Part shown: in pieces, positions 26,865-37,005 of the stretch | Layout: each line of letters begins with the position of its first letter | Position numbering within the stretch: the stretch's first letter is position 1 | From: an uncultured Clostridia bacterium | GTDB taxonomy: Bacteria; Bacillota; Clostridia; TANB77; CAG-508 | Assembly: GCA_934169725.1 (NCBI GenBank) | Contig: CAKPOF010000001.1 | Location: forward strand, 124,001-188,000 | Direction: 5' to 3' | Length of the DNA: 64,000 nt | Notes under the pieces: generated by a model | What the model was told of the DNA's origin: nothing | Seen by the model: only the letters and a program-made list of their open reading frames with translations | Database searches by the model: none | Position numbers and translations under genes: made by a program

Positions 26865-28818
26865 ATGACAATAACAAATATATTACTAATTTTAGTGGTT
26901 TTAGGACTTGCAGGATTTACAGTTTATTATTACATAAAAAAACAAAAAACAGAGCAAGTAGAAGATCAAATTAGTGTAGATGATAAAACTTATACATTAG
27001 ATGTAATGAAAGCTTTTATCAAAAAAAGATTAGATGAAATAACAAAGGTCAATTTATATGATATAGGTCTTTCAGAAGAAGAATTAAAGAGAAGAAAAAA
27101 TAAAAAATATGAATTAAAAAAGGCATTAAAAGGTTGTACATATGGAGATGTAAATGATAAAAAATATGTTAAAGAATTAATATATGATTTATTATCTCAG
27201 GAATATGGTGTTAATGAAACAAATATTTCTAAAGCAATACCTTTTGATATACCTTCTTTATTAACATCACAAGATAAATTTGATATATTAATATACATAT
27301 TTAAAAAAGAATTTGGATATGAAGCTTTACCAGAAATGATAAAAAAATACAATTTGGATGTATTAAAATATGTTGAAGGAGAAGCTAAACCATCTTATGT
27401 TATTACAGAACAAGAAATAAGTGATATTTTTGAAAAAGAAAATATTACATTATCTTTCTCAGACAAATTAGCAATTGTTGTTCAAAGAATATATCAATAT
27501 TACAAAGGATATAGTGCAATTGACGAAATCAGAGACATGAATATAGATGGTGTATCTGGTGGTGTATCTGGTTTACCAGAAAGTTTTTTAAGTCAAGTTG
27601 CACAAACTGATGGAGATTATTTAAGTCAAATAGCAGAACACAAAGTACCACGTGCTTGTGACAGTATTTGGATAATGTTTCATGGTAAATCAATTCGTTT
27701 AGCATTCTTATCATTTGGTACAGAAGCAGAATTAAAGAGAGTATGTCAAAATATATATAAATACAATAACCCAGGACAATTATCAGATACAAATGGTTAT
27801 AAAATTAATGAAATGAAAGATGGATCTCGTGTTGTTGTTGTTAGACCATCAATGTCAGAAACATGGGCATTTTTCGTAAGAAAATTCGACGTTAAGAGAG
27901 CGACACTAGAACAAATAGTTCTTTACCCAGGTAAAGAAAATGCAATAGATTTATTAAAATATTTGGTAAAGGGTGCAAGAATCATATCACTAACAGGTGA
28001 GCAAGGTTGCCGGAAAGACAACAATGCTTATGGCTATGATAGAAAATATATACGAAACTATGAACCTTCGTATTACTGAAACTGCATTCGAGTTACATTT
28101 AAGAAAAATATATCCAACAAGAAATATTTTATCAATGAGGGAAACAGAAACAATATCTGGACAAGACTGTTTGGACGTTCAGAAAAAGACAGATGGTTCT
28201 GTTAACATCATAGGTGAGGTTGCAACTGACCCCGTAGCATCTTGGATGATTCAATCAGCACAGGTTGCTTCTAAATTTACATTATTTACTCACCATGCTA
28301 AAACATTCCCAGATTTAGTAACAGCATTAAGAAACTCAATGTTAAGAGCAGGAGTATTTAAAGATGAAAAAACAGCAGAAGAACAAGTTGTACAAGTATT
28401 AAACTTTGATATTCATTTAGTAAAAGACTTTAGAGGTAGAAGATATATAGAAAGAATTACAGAATGTATACCAGTAGAACAAAAAAATGAATATACATTT
28501 GATCACAGAAAAGAAAAAACATTAGAAGGAAAATTTGATAAATTTTTCGATAATGCTACACATTATTTTACAAAAACAACAGACAAAAAATTATATACAT
28601 ATAGAAACATATTAGAATATGTTGATGGAGAATATATTATGACAAACCCAATAACAGATGCAAACATAAAAGAAATGAGAAACAATATGGATGAATCAGA
28701 CATAGATGGATTTGATGAATTTGTTGAAAGAAATTGGGGAGGTAGAAAAAAAGAAACTGTACAAGCAAGTTCAGGAGAAACAGTAAAAAGAGGAAGACGT
28801 AAAAAGACAGAAGTATAG
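26865..28818 (+). CDS. TadA/VirB11-like secretion ATPase, +1 frameshift at CGG in the Walker A loop
   Basis: This is the motor ATPase of the Tad-like system. It has an N-terminal membrane helix (ILLILVVLGLAGFTVYYYI), an unusual feature for TadA, then a ~350-residue N-terminal domain. The zero frame reads TGEQGC, then CGG at 28011-28013, and stops at 28079. Skipping the C gives TGEQGCGKTTMLMAMIENIY, a perfect Walker A. The protein then continues with Walker-B-like NIIGEVATDP, the His-rich FTLFTHHAKTFPDL and LRAGVF, for about 650 residues. The glycine restored is essential in the family, which argues that the downstream frame is real and used. Confidence 0.85.
28011..28014 (+). other. CGG +1 frameshift site 1 (TadA-like ATPase)
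   Basis: The zero-frame codons are GGT TGC CGG AAA. Dropping the C gives GGT TGC GGA AAG ACA ACA, encoding G-C-G-K-T-T of the P-loop. Confidence 0.75.
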
Positions 28819-28838
28819 AAAAGGAGGTGCTAAAGGAA

Positions 28839-30918
28839 GTGTCTAATCAAATTATATTTTATATAATGGGTGGTTCAGTAGCAGTATTAGTTGTAATTAT
28901 ATTAATATATTATATATTATCAAAAAAAATGCAGAAATCTGAATATCAACAAATAAGAAAATTACAACAAGGTACACAGGAGAAAAGTTTTTCAACAGAA
29001 ATTCTATTTCAAAAATTGTACATTACATATGTTAGAATCCCATTTTTAAAACGATATATATTAAAGTTAAGAAGAAGATTAGAAATTATTAATATTGATG
29101 ACGAATACAATACAAGAAAAGATTCAGCTAAAATATTAACCAGAGCACTTTCAATAATAACACCAGTATTAATACTTACAATATTAATTACTAAAAGCAA
29201 TTTTTTGGTAATGACAATACTAGTATTATTTGAATTATTTATGATAGATACATTAATAGATGGTTCAGTTGATAAAAAAGATACAACTTTGTTAAAGGAA
29301 CAATTAGATTTCTTTTCAGAAATAAGACATGCTTATCATGAATTTAACATGGTTGAGGAGGCAATATATCAGGTTTCACAAGATGATGAAATGGATATTT
29401 CAAGACAAGGTGAAAAAATTTATGAAATATTAATTTCAAACGATCCTGAAATGGAACTTGAAAAATATTATGATATTGCACCAAATGTTTTCTTGAAAGA
29501 GTTTGGAGGTATATCATATCTTACAAAAGAATTTGGTGATAGAAAAGTAAATGGTGCATCATTATATTTAAAAAATATAAACAATATTACAAAGGAAATG
29601 CAATTAGAGATATTAAAAAGAGATAAATTAAATTATGTATTCCAAAGTTTGTCATTTATAGCAATAGCGCCAGTATTATTATTAGAACCATTAAAAAATT
29701 GGTCAATAAGCAATTTCTCTTTTACAGAGAGCTGGTATAATGGTAAGCCAGGAATGATTGTGCAAATATTAATTTTAATATTAACATTTATTTCTTATAT
29801 ATTAGTTAGAAGATTAAAAGACAATGGATCTACAGGTATGAACACAAAAAATACAGAAAATCCTTGGCAAGCAAAACTTTATAAAAAGGCTCTAATAAAG
29901 AAAATAGTAGATTTATTTATACCTAAAGATGGTACAAAAGAATATAGAAAAATACAAGAATTATTAAAAGATGCAGCATCACATTTAAAAATGGAATGGT
30001 TATATATAAATAGAATAACACTATCAATTGCAACATGTATAGTTTCTTTAATTATATTTATATATTTACACCAACTTGCAATTGATTATGTATATACAGA
30101 ACCAACAACAACATATAACATTTTACGGCGAAATGACAGAAAAAGACAAAAAAAATGCTATGGAATTAACAAAACAAGATAACGAAATAATAGATCAATT
30201 TAGAGGAAAATTAGATACAAAAGAGGCACAAGTAAAAATAGCTGTTCAACGTTCTAAATATTATCAAGATGCAAAGGATTCAGAAATTGAAGAAGCAGCT
30301 AAAAGAATATTTGACAAAATACAAACAGTAAACAGTGAATATATGAAATGGTTTGAAGTATTGTTGTCTTTTGTATTTGCAATTATAGGATATATGGTTC
30401 CAATTTGGTTACTTGTATTCCAAAAGAAGATGAGACAAATAGAAATGGAAGATGAGGTAATGCAATTCCAAACAATTATCTTAATGCTTATGAGAATTGA
30501 AAGAGTAAATGTTGAAATCATATTAGAATGGCTAGAAAGATATGCAAATATATTCAAAGAACCAATATCTAAATGTGTTAATAACTATGAAGCTGGTGCA
30601 TGGGAAGCATTAGAAGAAATGAAGGAAGAAATTAGTTATATGCCACTAGTTAGAATTGTAGAAAGTATGCAAGCAGCGGTTGAAAAAATACCAATAAGGG
30701 ATGCATTTGATGAGTTGGAATCAGAAAGAGATTATTATCAAGAAAAAAGAAAAGAGTCAAATGATAGACTAATAAAAAGAAAAGGTATGATTGGAAAAGC
30801 AATAGGATTTGCACCAATGGTGTGTATGTTTGTAGGATATTTAATTATACCATTAGTATTCATAGGATTAACAAGTATGTCAAGTTCATTTAGCACAATG
30901 ACATCACAAGGGGCATAA
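28839..30918 (+). CDS. TadB/TadC-like platform protein, +1 frameshift at CGG
   Basis: This is a polytopic membrane protein of the type II secretion F (platform) class. It has an N-terminal helix (IIFYIMGGSVAVLVVIILIY), several further membrane segments and two long cytoplasmic helical regions. About 692 residues is long enough to be a fused TadB plus TadC. Zero frame reads TTYNIL, then CGG at 30126-30128, and stops at 30182. Skipping the C continues LGEMTEKDKKNAMELTKQDN to the natural end. I chose GTG 28839, preceded by AAGGAGG at 28821. Confidence 0.75.
30126..30129 (+). other. CGG +1 frameshift site 2 (platform protein)
   Basis: Codons ATT TTA CGG CGA. Skipping C gives ATT TTA GGC GAA ATG ACA and joins the two halves of the protein. 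Confidence 0.7.
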
Positions 30919-30956
30919 TAAAAATATAAAATAATAACTAAAGAGGAGGAAATCTG

Positions 30957-31703
30957 ATGGAAAATGCATCAAAAGCATTGCTAATGGCAGCAGGAGTATT
31001 AATAAGTTTAGTTATAATTGGTGCATTTATTCTAATGATGAGTAATGTAACTGATTATCAAAACAAATCAGATGTGCAAGTCGCATCTGAACAAATAGCA
31101 GAATTTAATAATACATATGAGACATACAATAGAAACAATGTTAGAGGTAGTGATATGGTATCTCTTATGAATAGAGTATTAGATTATAATCAGCGAAAAT
31201 CAGAAGATGGATTTACTGAAATGGGAATTAAAATAATAATTTCACAAGAGAAAGCAAAAAAATTAGCGTATAAAGATACTAATAAGTTAGTTACCAAAAC
31301 TGAATATACGCAGGAAAATATTGATGAGATTGTTGGAAAACGTGTATATAATAAAAGTAAACAGACATCAAATGATGTAACGGCTATAGAAAAAAGATAT
31401 AAGGAAGCTAAATATGCAAGTCAATTAGCAAAAGAAATATCTAATATAGAAGATATCGTAAATAGTAGTGTGTTTACTAGTAGTAGTGAAAAAAAAGAGC
31501 AATTTGACAATAAAAAATGGTTACCGTACGATTTGGAAGATTATGGAGTAGGAAGTGTAGATGAAGTATATGAAGATGCAAAAGTTTACTATGAATATGT
31601 GCAATTTAAAAGAGCAAAATTTAAATGTACAGGAACGGAATACGACAAAAATTCAGGTAGAATTATAAATATGAAATTTGAATGTACAGGGATGGGAGTT
31701 TAA
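30957..31703 (+). CDS. Pilin-like protein (MENA family), paralogue 1
   Basis: The protein begins MENASKALLMAAGVLISLVI, a hydrophobic N-terminal helix like a class III or Tad pilin but without a visible positively charged prepilin leader. About 220 soluble residues follow, rich in Lys, Asp and Tyr. Three nearby genes share this N-terminus. AGAGGAGG lies just before the ATG. It is likely a subunit or minor pilin of the Tad-like system; the family is unnamed as far as I know. Confidence 0.7.
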   Translation: MENASKALLMAAGVLISLVIIGAFILMMSNVTDYQNKSDVQVASEQIAEFNNTYETYNRNNVRGSDMVSLMNRVLDYNQRKSEDGFTEMGIKIIISQEKAKKLAYKDTNKLVTKTEYTQENIDEIVGKRVYNKSKQTSNDVTAIEKRYKEAKYASQLAKEISNIEDIVNSSVFTSSSEKKEQFDNKKWLPYDLEDYGVGSVDEVYEDAKVYYEYVQFKRAKFKCTGTEYDKNSGRIINMKFECTGMGV

Positions 31704-31704
31704 T

Positions 31705-32200
31705 ATGGAGAATGCATCAAAAGCGTTATTGATGGCAGCTGGAGTATTAATAGCAATTCTAATAATTTCATTAGCAGTATATTTATTTTCTAATTTTGCT
31801 GGAACATCTAAACAAATACATAATAATATAGAAAATAACCGTATTCAACAATTTAATAGTCATTTTACTACATATGTAGGAGATGATAATGTAACTATAT
31901 ATGATATTATCACAATGGCAAATTTAGCAACACAAAACAATCAGAATTATAATTTTCAAAAAAGAACAACTGTAACAGGAAATGATAACTATATTTCTGT
32001 TAAAATACGGTAATAAGTCAATAGAATTTGGGTCAGAGGCTTCTAAAGCCGATGTGGAAGAGGATTATAATAAAAAAATAACAGATGAGTTAGAAGAAAT
32101 TACTAGTGCTCAAAATGGAGAATTACCTAAATATAATATTACTGTAAATATAAGTGATATAACAAAAAGGGTATATGAAGTCATATGTACTGAAAGGTGA
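31705..32200 (+). CDS. Pilin-like protein (MENA family), paralogue 2, +1 frameshift at CGG
   Basis: It starts at ATG 31705, immediately after the previous stop: MENASKALLMAAGVLIAILI. The zero frame reads NDNYISVKI, then CGG at 32008-32010 and an immediate TAA. Skipping the C gives VKIGNKSIEFGSEASK and continues to 32200, for about 164 residues. Without the shift the protein would lose its C-terminal third. Confidence 0.68.
32008..32011 (+). other. CGG +1 frameshift site 3 (pilin-like)
   Basis: Codons AAA ATA CGG TAA. Skipping C gives AAA ATA GGT AAT AAG TCA. Here CGG is followed directly by a stop in the zero frame, as in classical +1 frameshift windows. Confidence 0.7.
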
Positions 32201-32205
32201 TAAAA

Positions 32206-32637
32206 ATGAAGAAAACAGTTATATTTTTTATATCAATACTAATTATAGTTTCGTTTGTTTCGTATAAATATATTGGTTATAAAATAACTGCAAAAAAAGC
32301 TCAAAATGAAAATTATCAATATGCAAGTTATGATGGAAAAGAAATATATGGAACAGATCTAGCAACTTTAATTAATAAAGCTGTAGATGATAATAAAAAA
32401 AATAATATAGATAAAGACCAAAATGGTATATACAAAGATAATGGTAAAGATTCAGTTAGAATAGAAGTTAAATTTACTGATGATGATAAAGTACATAATA
32501 TTGAAGAAATATATAATAGTGGAACAGAAAAATTTATGGAGTTATATAATCAGATAAGATTCAAATGTACAAAAGTAGAATACCATGAAAAAACAAAGAA
32601 AGTAAGCTATATGTTTTTTGAACAAATGGAAACATAG
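32206..32637 (+). CDS. Small membrane-anchored protein of the Tad-like locus
   Basis: The 143-residue protein has one N-terminal membrane segment (TVIFFISILIIVSFVSYKYI) and a soluble region with YGTDLATLINKAVDDN and IRFKCTKVEYHEKTKKVSYM. The GTDL-x-x-LINKA and FKCT-x-(V/E)-Y patterns resemble the soluble parts of paralogue 1 (RGSDMVSLMNRVLDYN, FKCTGTEYDK). It is probably a divergent pilin-like relative lacking the MENA start. ATG 32206 overlaps nothing; AAAGGTGA lies before it. Confidence 0.6.
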   Translation: MKKTVIFFISILIIVSFVSYKYIGYKITAKKAQNENYQYASYDGKEIYGTDLATLINKAVDDNKKNNIDKDQNGIYKDNGKDSVRIEVKFTDDDKVHNIEEIYNSGTEKFMELYNQIRFKCTKVEYHEKTKKVSYMFFEQMET

Positions 32638-32715
32638 ATAAAGTTATTAAGGTTACTAAAGAAATTTTAGTAAATTATATATAAATATTTATTAAAAAAA
32701 GAGGAGGAATTTATT

Positions 32716-33141
32716 ATGGAGAATGCATCAAAAGCATTAATTATCGCAGGTGCTATATTACTTGCAATCTTAATTATATCTTTAGGGATATTAATTTACA
32801 ACCAAGCTTCAGGTGTTGTAAATAACAATGCAATGAGTGAGGTAGAAACTCAAAACTTTAATCAAAAATTTACACAATATGAAGGTAATTCAGTAAGAGG
32901 AACAACTGTTAGAGCATTATATCAAGCAGTATTATCAAATAATATTTCACAAGATGATGATGATAGAAGAGTGGAAATTGTAAATAGTGCAGGTGGAAGT
33001 AATTTAGGTAAAGGTGATACTCAATTGCCTAGTATGGCAGGTGTAAATACAGGATCATCATATTCAGTAACATGTACAATGGGAACAGAAGGTGGAAATA
33101 AAGGTCTAGTAACTTCAATTACAATAGGAAACCCACAATAA
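32716..33141 (+). CDS. Pilin-like protein (MENA family), paralogue 3
   Basis: This begins MENASKALIIAGAILLAILI and has 141 residues. The soluble part includes QYEGNSVRGTTVRALYQAVL, matching the YNRNNVRGSDMVSLMNRVL region of paralogue 1. It ends in a Gly/Ser/Thr-rich beta-type segment, as in a major pilin. A strong RBS (AGAGGAGG) suggests high expression, so it may be the main subunit. Confidence 0.72.
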   Translation: MENASKALIIAGAILLAILIISLGILIYNQASGVVNNNAMSEVETQNFNQKFTQYEGNSVRGTTVRALYQAVLSNNISQDDDDRRVEIVNSAGGSNLGKGDTQLPSMAGVNTGSSYSVTCTMGTEGGNKGLVTSITIGNPQ

Positions 33142-33162
33142 TAATAGAAAGGATGATATATT

Positions 33163-33876
33163 ATGGAAAATGCAGCAGAAGCATTAAAAATGGCAGCAGA
33201 TTTTTTAGTATTTATAATAGCATTGGGAATTAGTATATCATCTTTTTCTCAAGCAAAAACAACAGCACAAACATTGTTAAATTATACAGATAGAGAATAT
33301 GAACAACAATATGTACAAGAGTCTACAACTGATAGAATTGTTGGAAAAGAAACAATTTTGCCAACATTATATAGAGCATACAAGGAAAATTATAAAATAA
33401 TATTTTATGATGGAAATAATCCTGAAACAGCTCAACCTGTAACATTGTATAGAAAAAAAGATGGAGCAGGAAATACAACTGATGTGACAGTATTAGATTT
33501 ACAAGAACAAGTATTGGGAACAGATTTAGATAAAGAAAATTTTATGATGGCATTATTATATGGTAACAAGGCACAAATGAAAGATAGTAAGAATAGTACA
33601 TTGAGTTATAGTGATTATAAAAAAAATTTGGATAATAATGGATCAAGAATAGAATTCTTGTCAAATATAGGAATATGTGATACAATATTAAAAGAAGGCA
33701 ATACGTTTATAGAAAAATTTGGTGTATATTATCAAGATGATATACAAAATACAAATACAGATTCAAATAATAACAGTGATATCGATAATAATAACAATGA
33801 TACAACACCAGATGCAAATAAACAGCAAAAAAGAGTAATATCTTATTATTTACATAGTGGAAAAATTAATGTATAA
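33163..33876 (+). CDS. Pilin-like protein (MENA family), paralogue 4
   Basis: The start MENAAEALKMAADFLVFIIA is followed by about 210 soluble residues. The C-terminal region is Asn/Asp-rich and low in complexity (NTDSNNNSDIDNNNNDTTPD), then KRVISYYLHSGKINV. It is probably a minor pilin or tip-type component. The gene is closely spaced within the operon. Confidence 0.68.
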   Translation: MENAAEALKMAADFLVFIIALGISISSFSQAKTTAQTLLNYTDREYEQQYVQESTTDRIVGKETILPTLYRAYKENYKIIFYDGNNPETAQPVTLYRKKDGAGNTTDVTVLDLQEQVLGTDLDKENFMMALLYGNKAQMKDSKNSTLSYSDYKKNLDNNGSRIEFLSNIGICDTILKEGNTFIEKFGVYYQDDIQNTNTDSNNNSDIDNNNNDTTPDANKQQKRVISYYLHSGKINV

Positions 33877-33903
33877 TAATGTTATTGTAAGGAGGAGTAA
33901 AAT

Positions 33904-34431
33904 ATGGGAGATTCATTAGCTACAATATTTGTAATTTTATTAGCAGCAATAATTATGTTTGTATTTCCATTGATGACTATGGCCGATAGGACAGACGATA
34001 TATCACAATTAACTGTACAAACAGCTACAACTGATTTTGTGGATAAAGTTAGAACTACAGGAAAATTATCAATGGAGGATTATTCAGCTTTTGAAGAAAA
34101 AATTTCAGCAACTGGAAACAAATATGATATAGAATTAGAAGCAAAGGTTTTAGATGAAAATCCAGGTAAAAAAACAACATTAGCTCAAGCTGATAAAATT
34201 GGAAAAAATGAATATTATTCAATTTATAGTTCACAAATACTTGATACATTAAGTTCAAGCAAATTAACATTAAAAGAAGGAGATATTTTTTCAGCAAGTG
34301 TAAAAAACGCTAGTTCAACATTATCTCAACAATTAAAAAATTTTGCTTATAAAGTTACTGGAAATGATACATACGTAATTGCAGCACAACATAGTGGATA
34401 TGTTACTGCAAATGGAAGTAGCAATCAATAA
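33904..34431 (+). CDS. TadE-like membrane-anchored pseudopilin
   Basis: This 175-residue protein has an N-terminal membrane helix (ATIFVILLAAIIMFVFPLMT) followed by TQ-rich soluble sequence (DDISQLTVQTATTDFVDKVR). Position and length fit TadE/TadF-type minor pilins. RBS AAGGAGGAG lies upstream. A hairpin follows the stop. Confidence 0.6.
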   Translation: MGDSLATIFVILLAAIIMFVFPLMTMADRTDDISQLTVQTATTDFVDKVRTTGKLSMEDYSAFEEKISATGNKYDIELEAKVLDENPGKKTTLAQADKIGKNEYYSIYSSQILDTLSSSKLTLKEGDIFSASVKNASSTLSQQLKNFAYKVTGNDTYVIAAQHSGYVTANGSSNQ

Positions 34432-34450
34432 TTTTACGATATAAATAAAT

Positions 34451-34480
34451 GGCCTGTAATTTTAAATTACAGGCTATTAA
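34451..34480 (+). terminator. Hairpin between TadE-like and TadG-like genes
   Basis: GCCTGTAATTTTAAATTACAGGC is a strong stem, but only a weak T-tract follows, so partial read-through is likely. Confidence 0.5.
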
Positions 34481-34508
34481 AAAATATTACAAAGGAAAGA
34501 TGTGGATT

Positions 34509-36948
34509 ATGAAAATTCAATATTTAGCAGCAATTTTTGTTATTATAATGTTACCAATATCATTAGTATTTTCGGCGTTTGCACGGAACACAAATAGATA
34601 CATTAAAATTACAGGTAGATTATGATACTAAATTAAATAATGCAACATATGATGCAATAAAAGCATTTCAAATGAATACAGTAAATAGTAGTACATCTGA
34701 TTTAGTAAATTCTAAAATAGAAGATATAGAGGCAGCATCAAAAGCTTTTTTTACTTCTGTAGCTTCAACATTTAATATGGTTGGATACAACAGTGATATT
34801 CTTAAAAATTATGTACCTGCATTAGTTTTTACATTATATGATGGATTTTATATTTATTCACCTTTTGATAATAATCTAGATGCTGAAACAAGTAGTAAGT
34901 TATCTCCGAACTCTACGTATCAACCTAATGAACAAATAACAACATTAAAATCATATATACCATATAGTTGCAGATATAAAACTTCAACTACAGATGTAGT
35001 AATTACATATTCATTAGATAATTATATAACAATACAAGGAACAGTAAATAATGGAACGCCGATATATGATGCGGGATATTTAATAGATCCAAGTAAAATA
35101 TCATATAATAATGATAAAGCAACATATAGAGGAGTAGATATTGAAAAAGAGACATTATTAGAAGAAACAATAAAATATACGGCTAGTGATGGCAAAACAA
35201 TAAAGTCTAAAACATTACCATGTTTAAAAGTTAATGGTACAAAATATTATTATATAAATGACTCAACAGAGGGGAATAAAACAGGATGGTATACAATTAC
35301 AAATGGTAGACTTATGGGAGGACAGCCAAATTTTGGAGATGGTAATACTATAGGAAATGAAATGGCATATTTATATTATAAAGAATCTAAAGATTTTACA
35401 GAAAGACTTGAAAGCTATGGTGTTTTAAATTTAACTTCAGCAGATGCTGTAGATGAAAATGGTAATAATATATCGAATATTGTTGATGCTGACAATAATA
35501 CAGTATATGATTTTGTAAATGGAAATTATAATATTTTGAGTCTGGAGGATATCGAAAAACCAGATTCAGATTTTAATCAACATAGATTAGCAGTTATTAG
35601 GTATACAATAGAAAAAAATTTGTCTGTTGCAATAGCAAATTATAATACTTATAAATCAGGTGGAGCATTATCTAAATATGAATTTAGAATGCCTAAATTA
35701 AAAGAAACAGATTGGGACAGAATATTAAATAATGTTTCATTAATAAGCTTTTTACAAGGTCTAAATATTGGTGGTAGAATATATAATGGATATTCTGTTA
35801 TAAATAATAACAAAAATGAGGAAGTTGTAACAGAAGATTCTATTTATATTGCTAATGATAGTACATATTATAAAGTTACTGCTGATTCACTAGTAGGGTC
35901 AGGAAAATGCCAAGGTATGAGAGGATATTTTAATACGGATTTTGAAAGAAAGGCACTTGTATCTAATGGAGTAACAACATATTATTATCCCAAGACACAA
36001 CTAGGAGATTATACAGGATATGTTACACAGACAGCTACAAATGATGCCAATGGAAATATCTATGATTATTTAGATACGAATAATCCAGATAAAAAAGAGT
36101 TGGCAAAAATATATTATACAGCGCTTGGTAGAGAGCGATATAGTATGTATAAAGTATATAGGAATCCAGAAAAACATATAGAGAAATTTGTAGGAAATAC
36201 AACTAATTTGCCTAATTCTGATTCATCTCAAACAGGTACAGCAAGTTCAAATGATAAAACAGAATATAAAATTACAATAAATTATATAGACAAAAATACA
36301 AATTCGTTAATAAAGAAATATGAAGCAAAATATGCTAAAAATAGAGAATATAATATTCAACTTGTAGTGCCAGATGGATATGAATTTTGTGATTCATCAC
36401 AAACTGCTATTAAAGGAACTGCTACAGGTGACATGAATTTTCCGGTATATTGTCAATCAATAAATAGTTTTAATAGTGTAAGTTTAGATATATATAATGA
36501 AAGTGAAACAGAAAGCAATAAAATAAAATCAGAAAATTTAGAAATTAAAGGAAATACAATTACATATGATGAAATAGCATCACATGTGCCAAGTGGATAT
36601 GAAATATTGGATATAGACATAGATGGAGGAGGTCATTTGTACAAAAGTGGAGATTCATATGATGCAATTGGTAATGACTCAGATATAGTAGTTATAGTTA
36701 AAAAGAAAATTATAAAAACTACAGCAGGACTTGTAATATATCAAGGAAGGGGTACAGTAATAGTTAGTAAGAATATAGAGATAAATGGTGATACAATTAC
36801 ATATGATGAAATAGCGTCATATGTACCAAGTGAATATGAAATATTAGATATAGACATAGATGGAGGAGCTCATTTGTACAAAAGTGGAGATTCATATAAA
36901 CATGGTGGAGATATAGATGATATACAGGTTAAAGTAAAAAGGAAATAA
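34509..36948 (+). CDS. TadG-like large surface protein, +1 frameshift at CGG after the membrane anchor
   Basis: ATG 34509, preceded by GGAAAGATG, encodes a membrane segment MKIQYLAAIFVIIMLPISLV, then FSAFA and CGG at 34584-34586. The zero frame stops 12 codons later. Skipping the C gives FAGTQIDTLKLQVDYDTKLN and a further ~780 residues. The long extracytoplasmic region ends with a MucBP-like stretch (ITINYIDKNTNSLIKKYEAK) and two repeats of NTITYDEIASHVPSGYEILD type. Without the shift only a 25-residue anchor is made, so the shift controls the entire surface protein. Confidence 0.72.
34584..34587 (+). other. CGG +1 frameshift site 4 (TadG-like protein)
   Basis: Codons TTT GCA CGG AAC. Skipping C gives TTT GCA GGA ACA CAA ATA. 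Confidence 0.68.
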
Positions 36949-37005
36949 TAAAACAGAATAAAAAAATTTAAAATGTTAATACTAATAATAACAAAGGAGA
37001 TTTTT

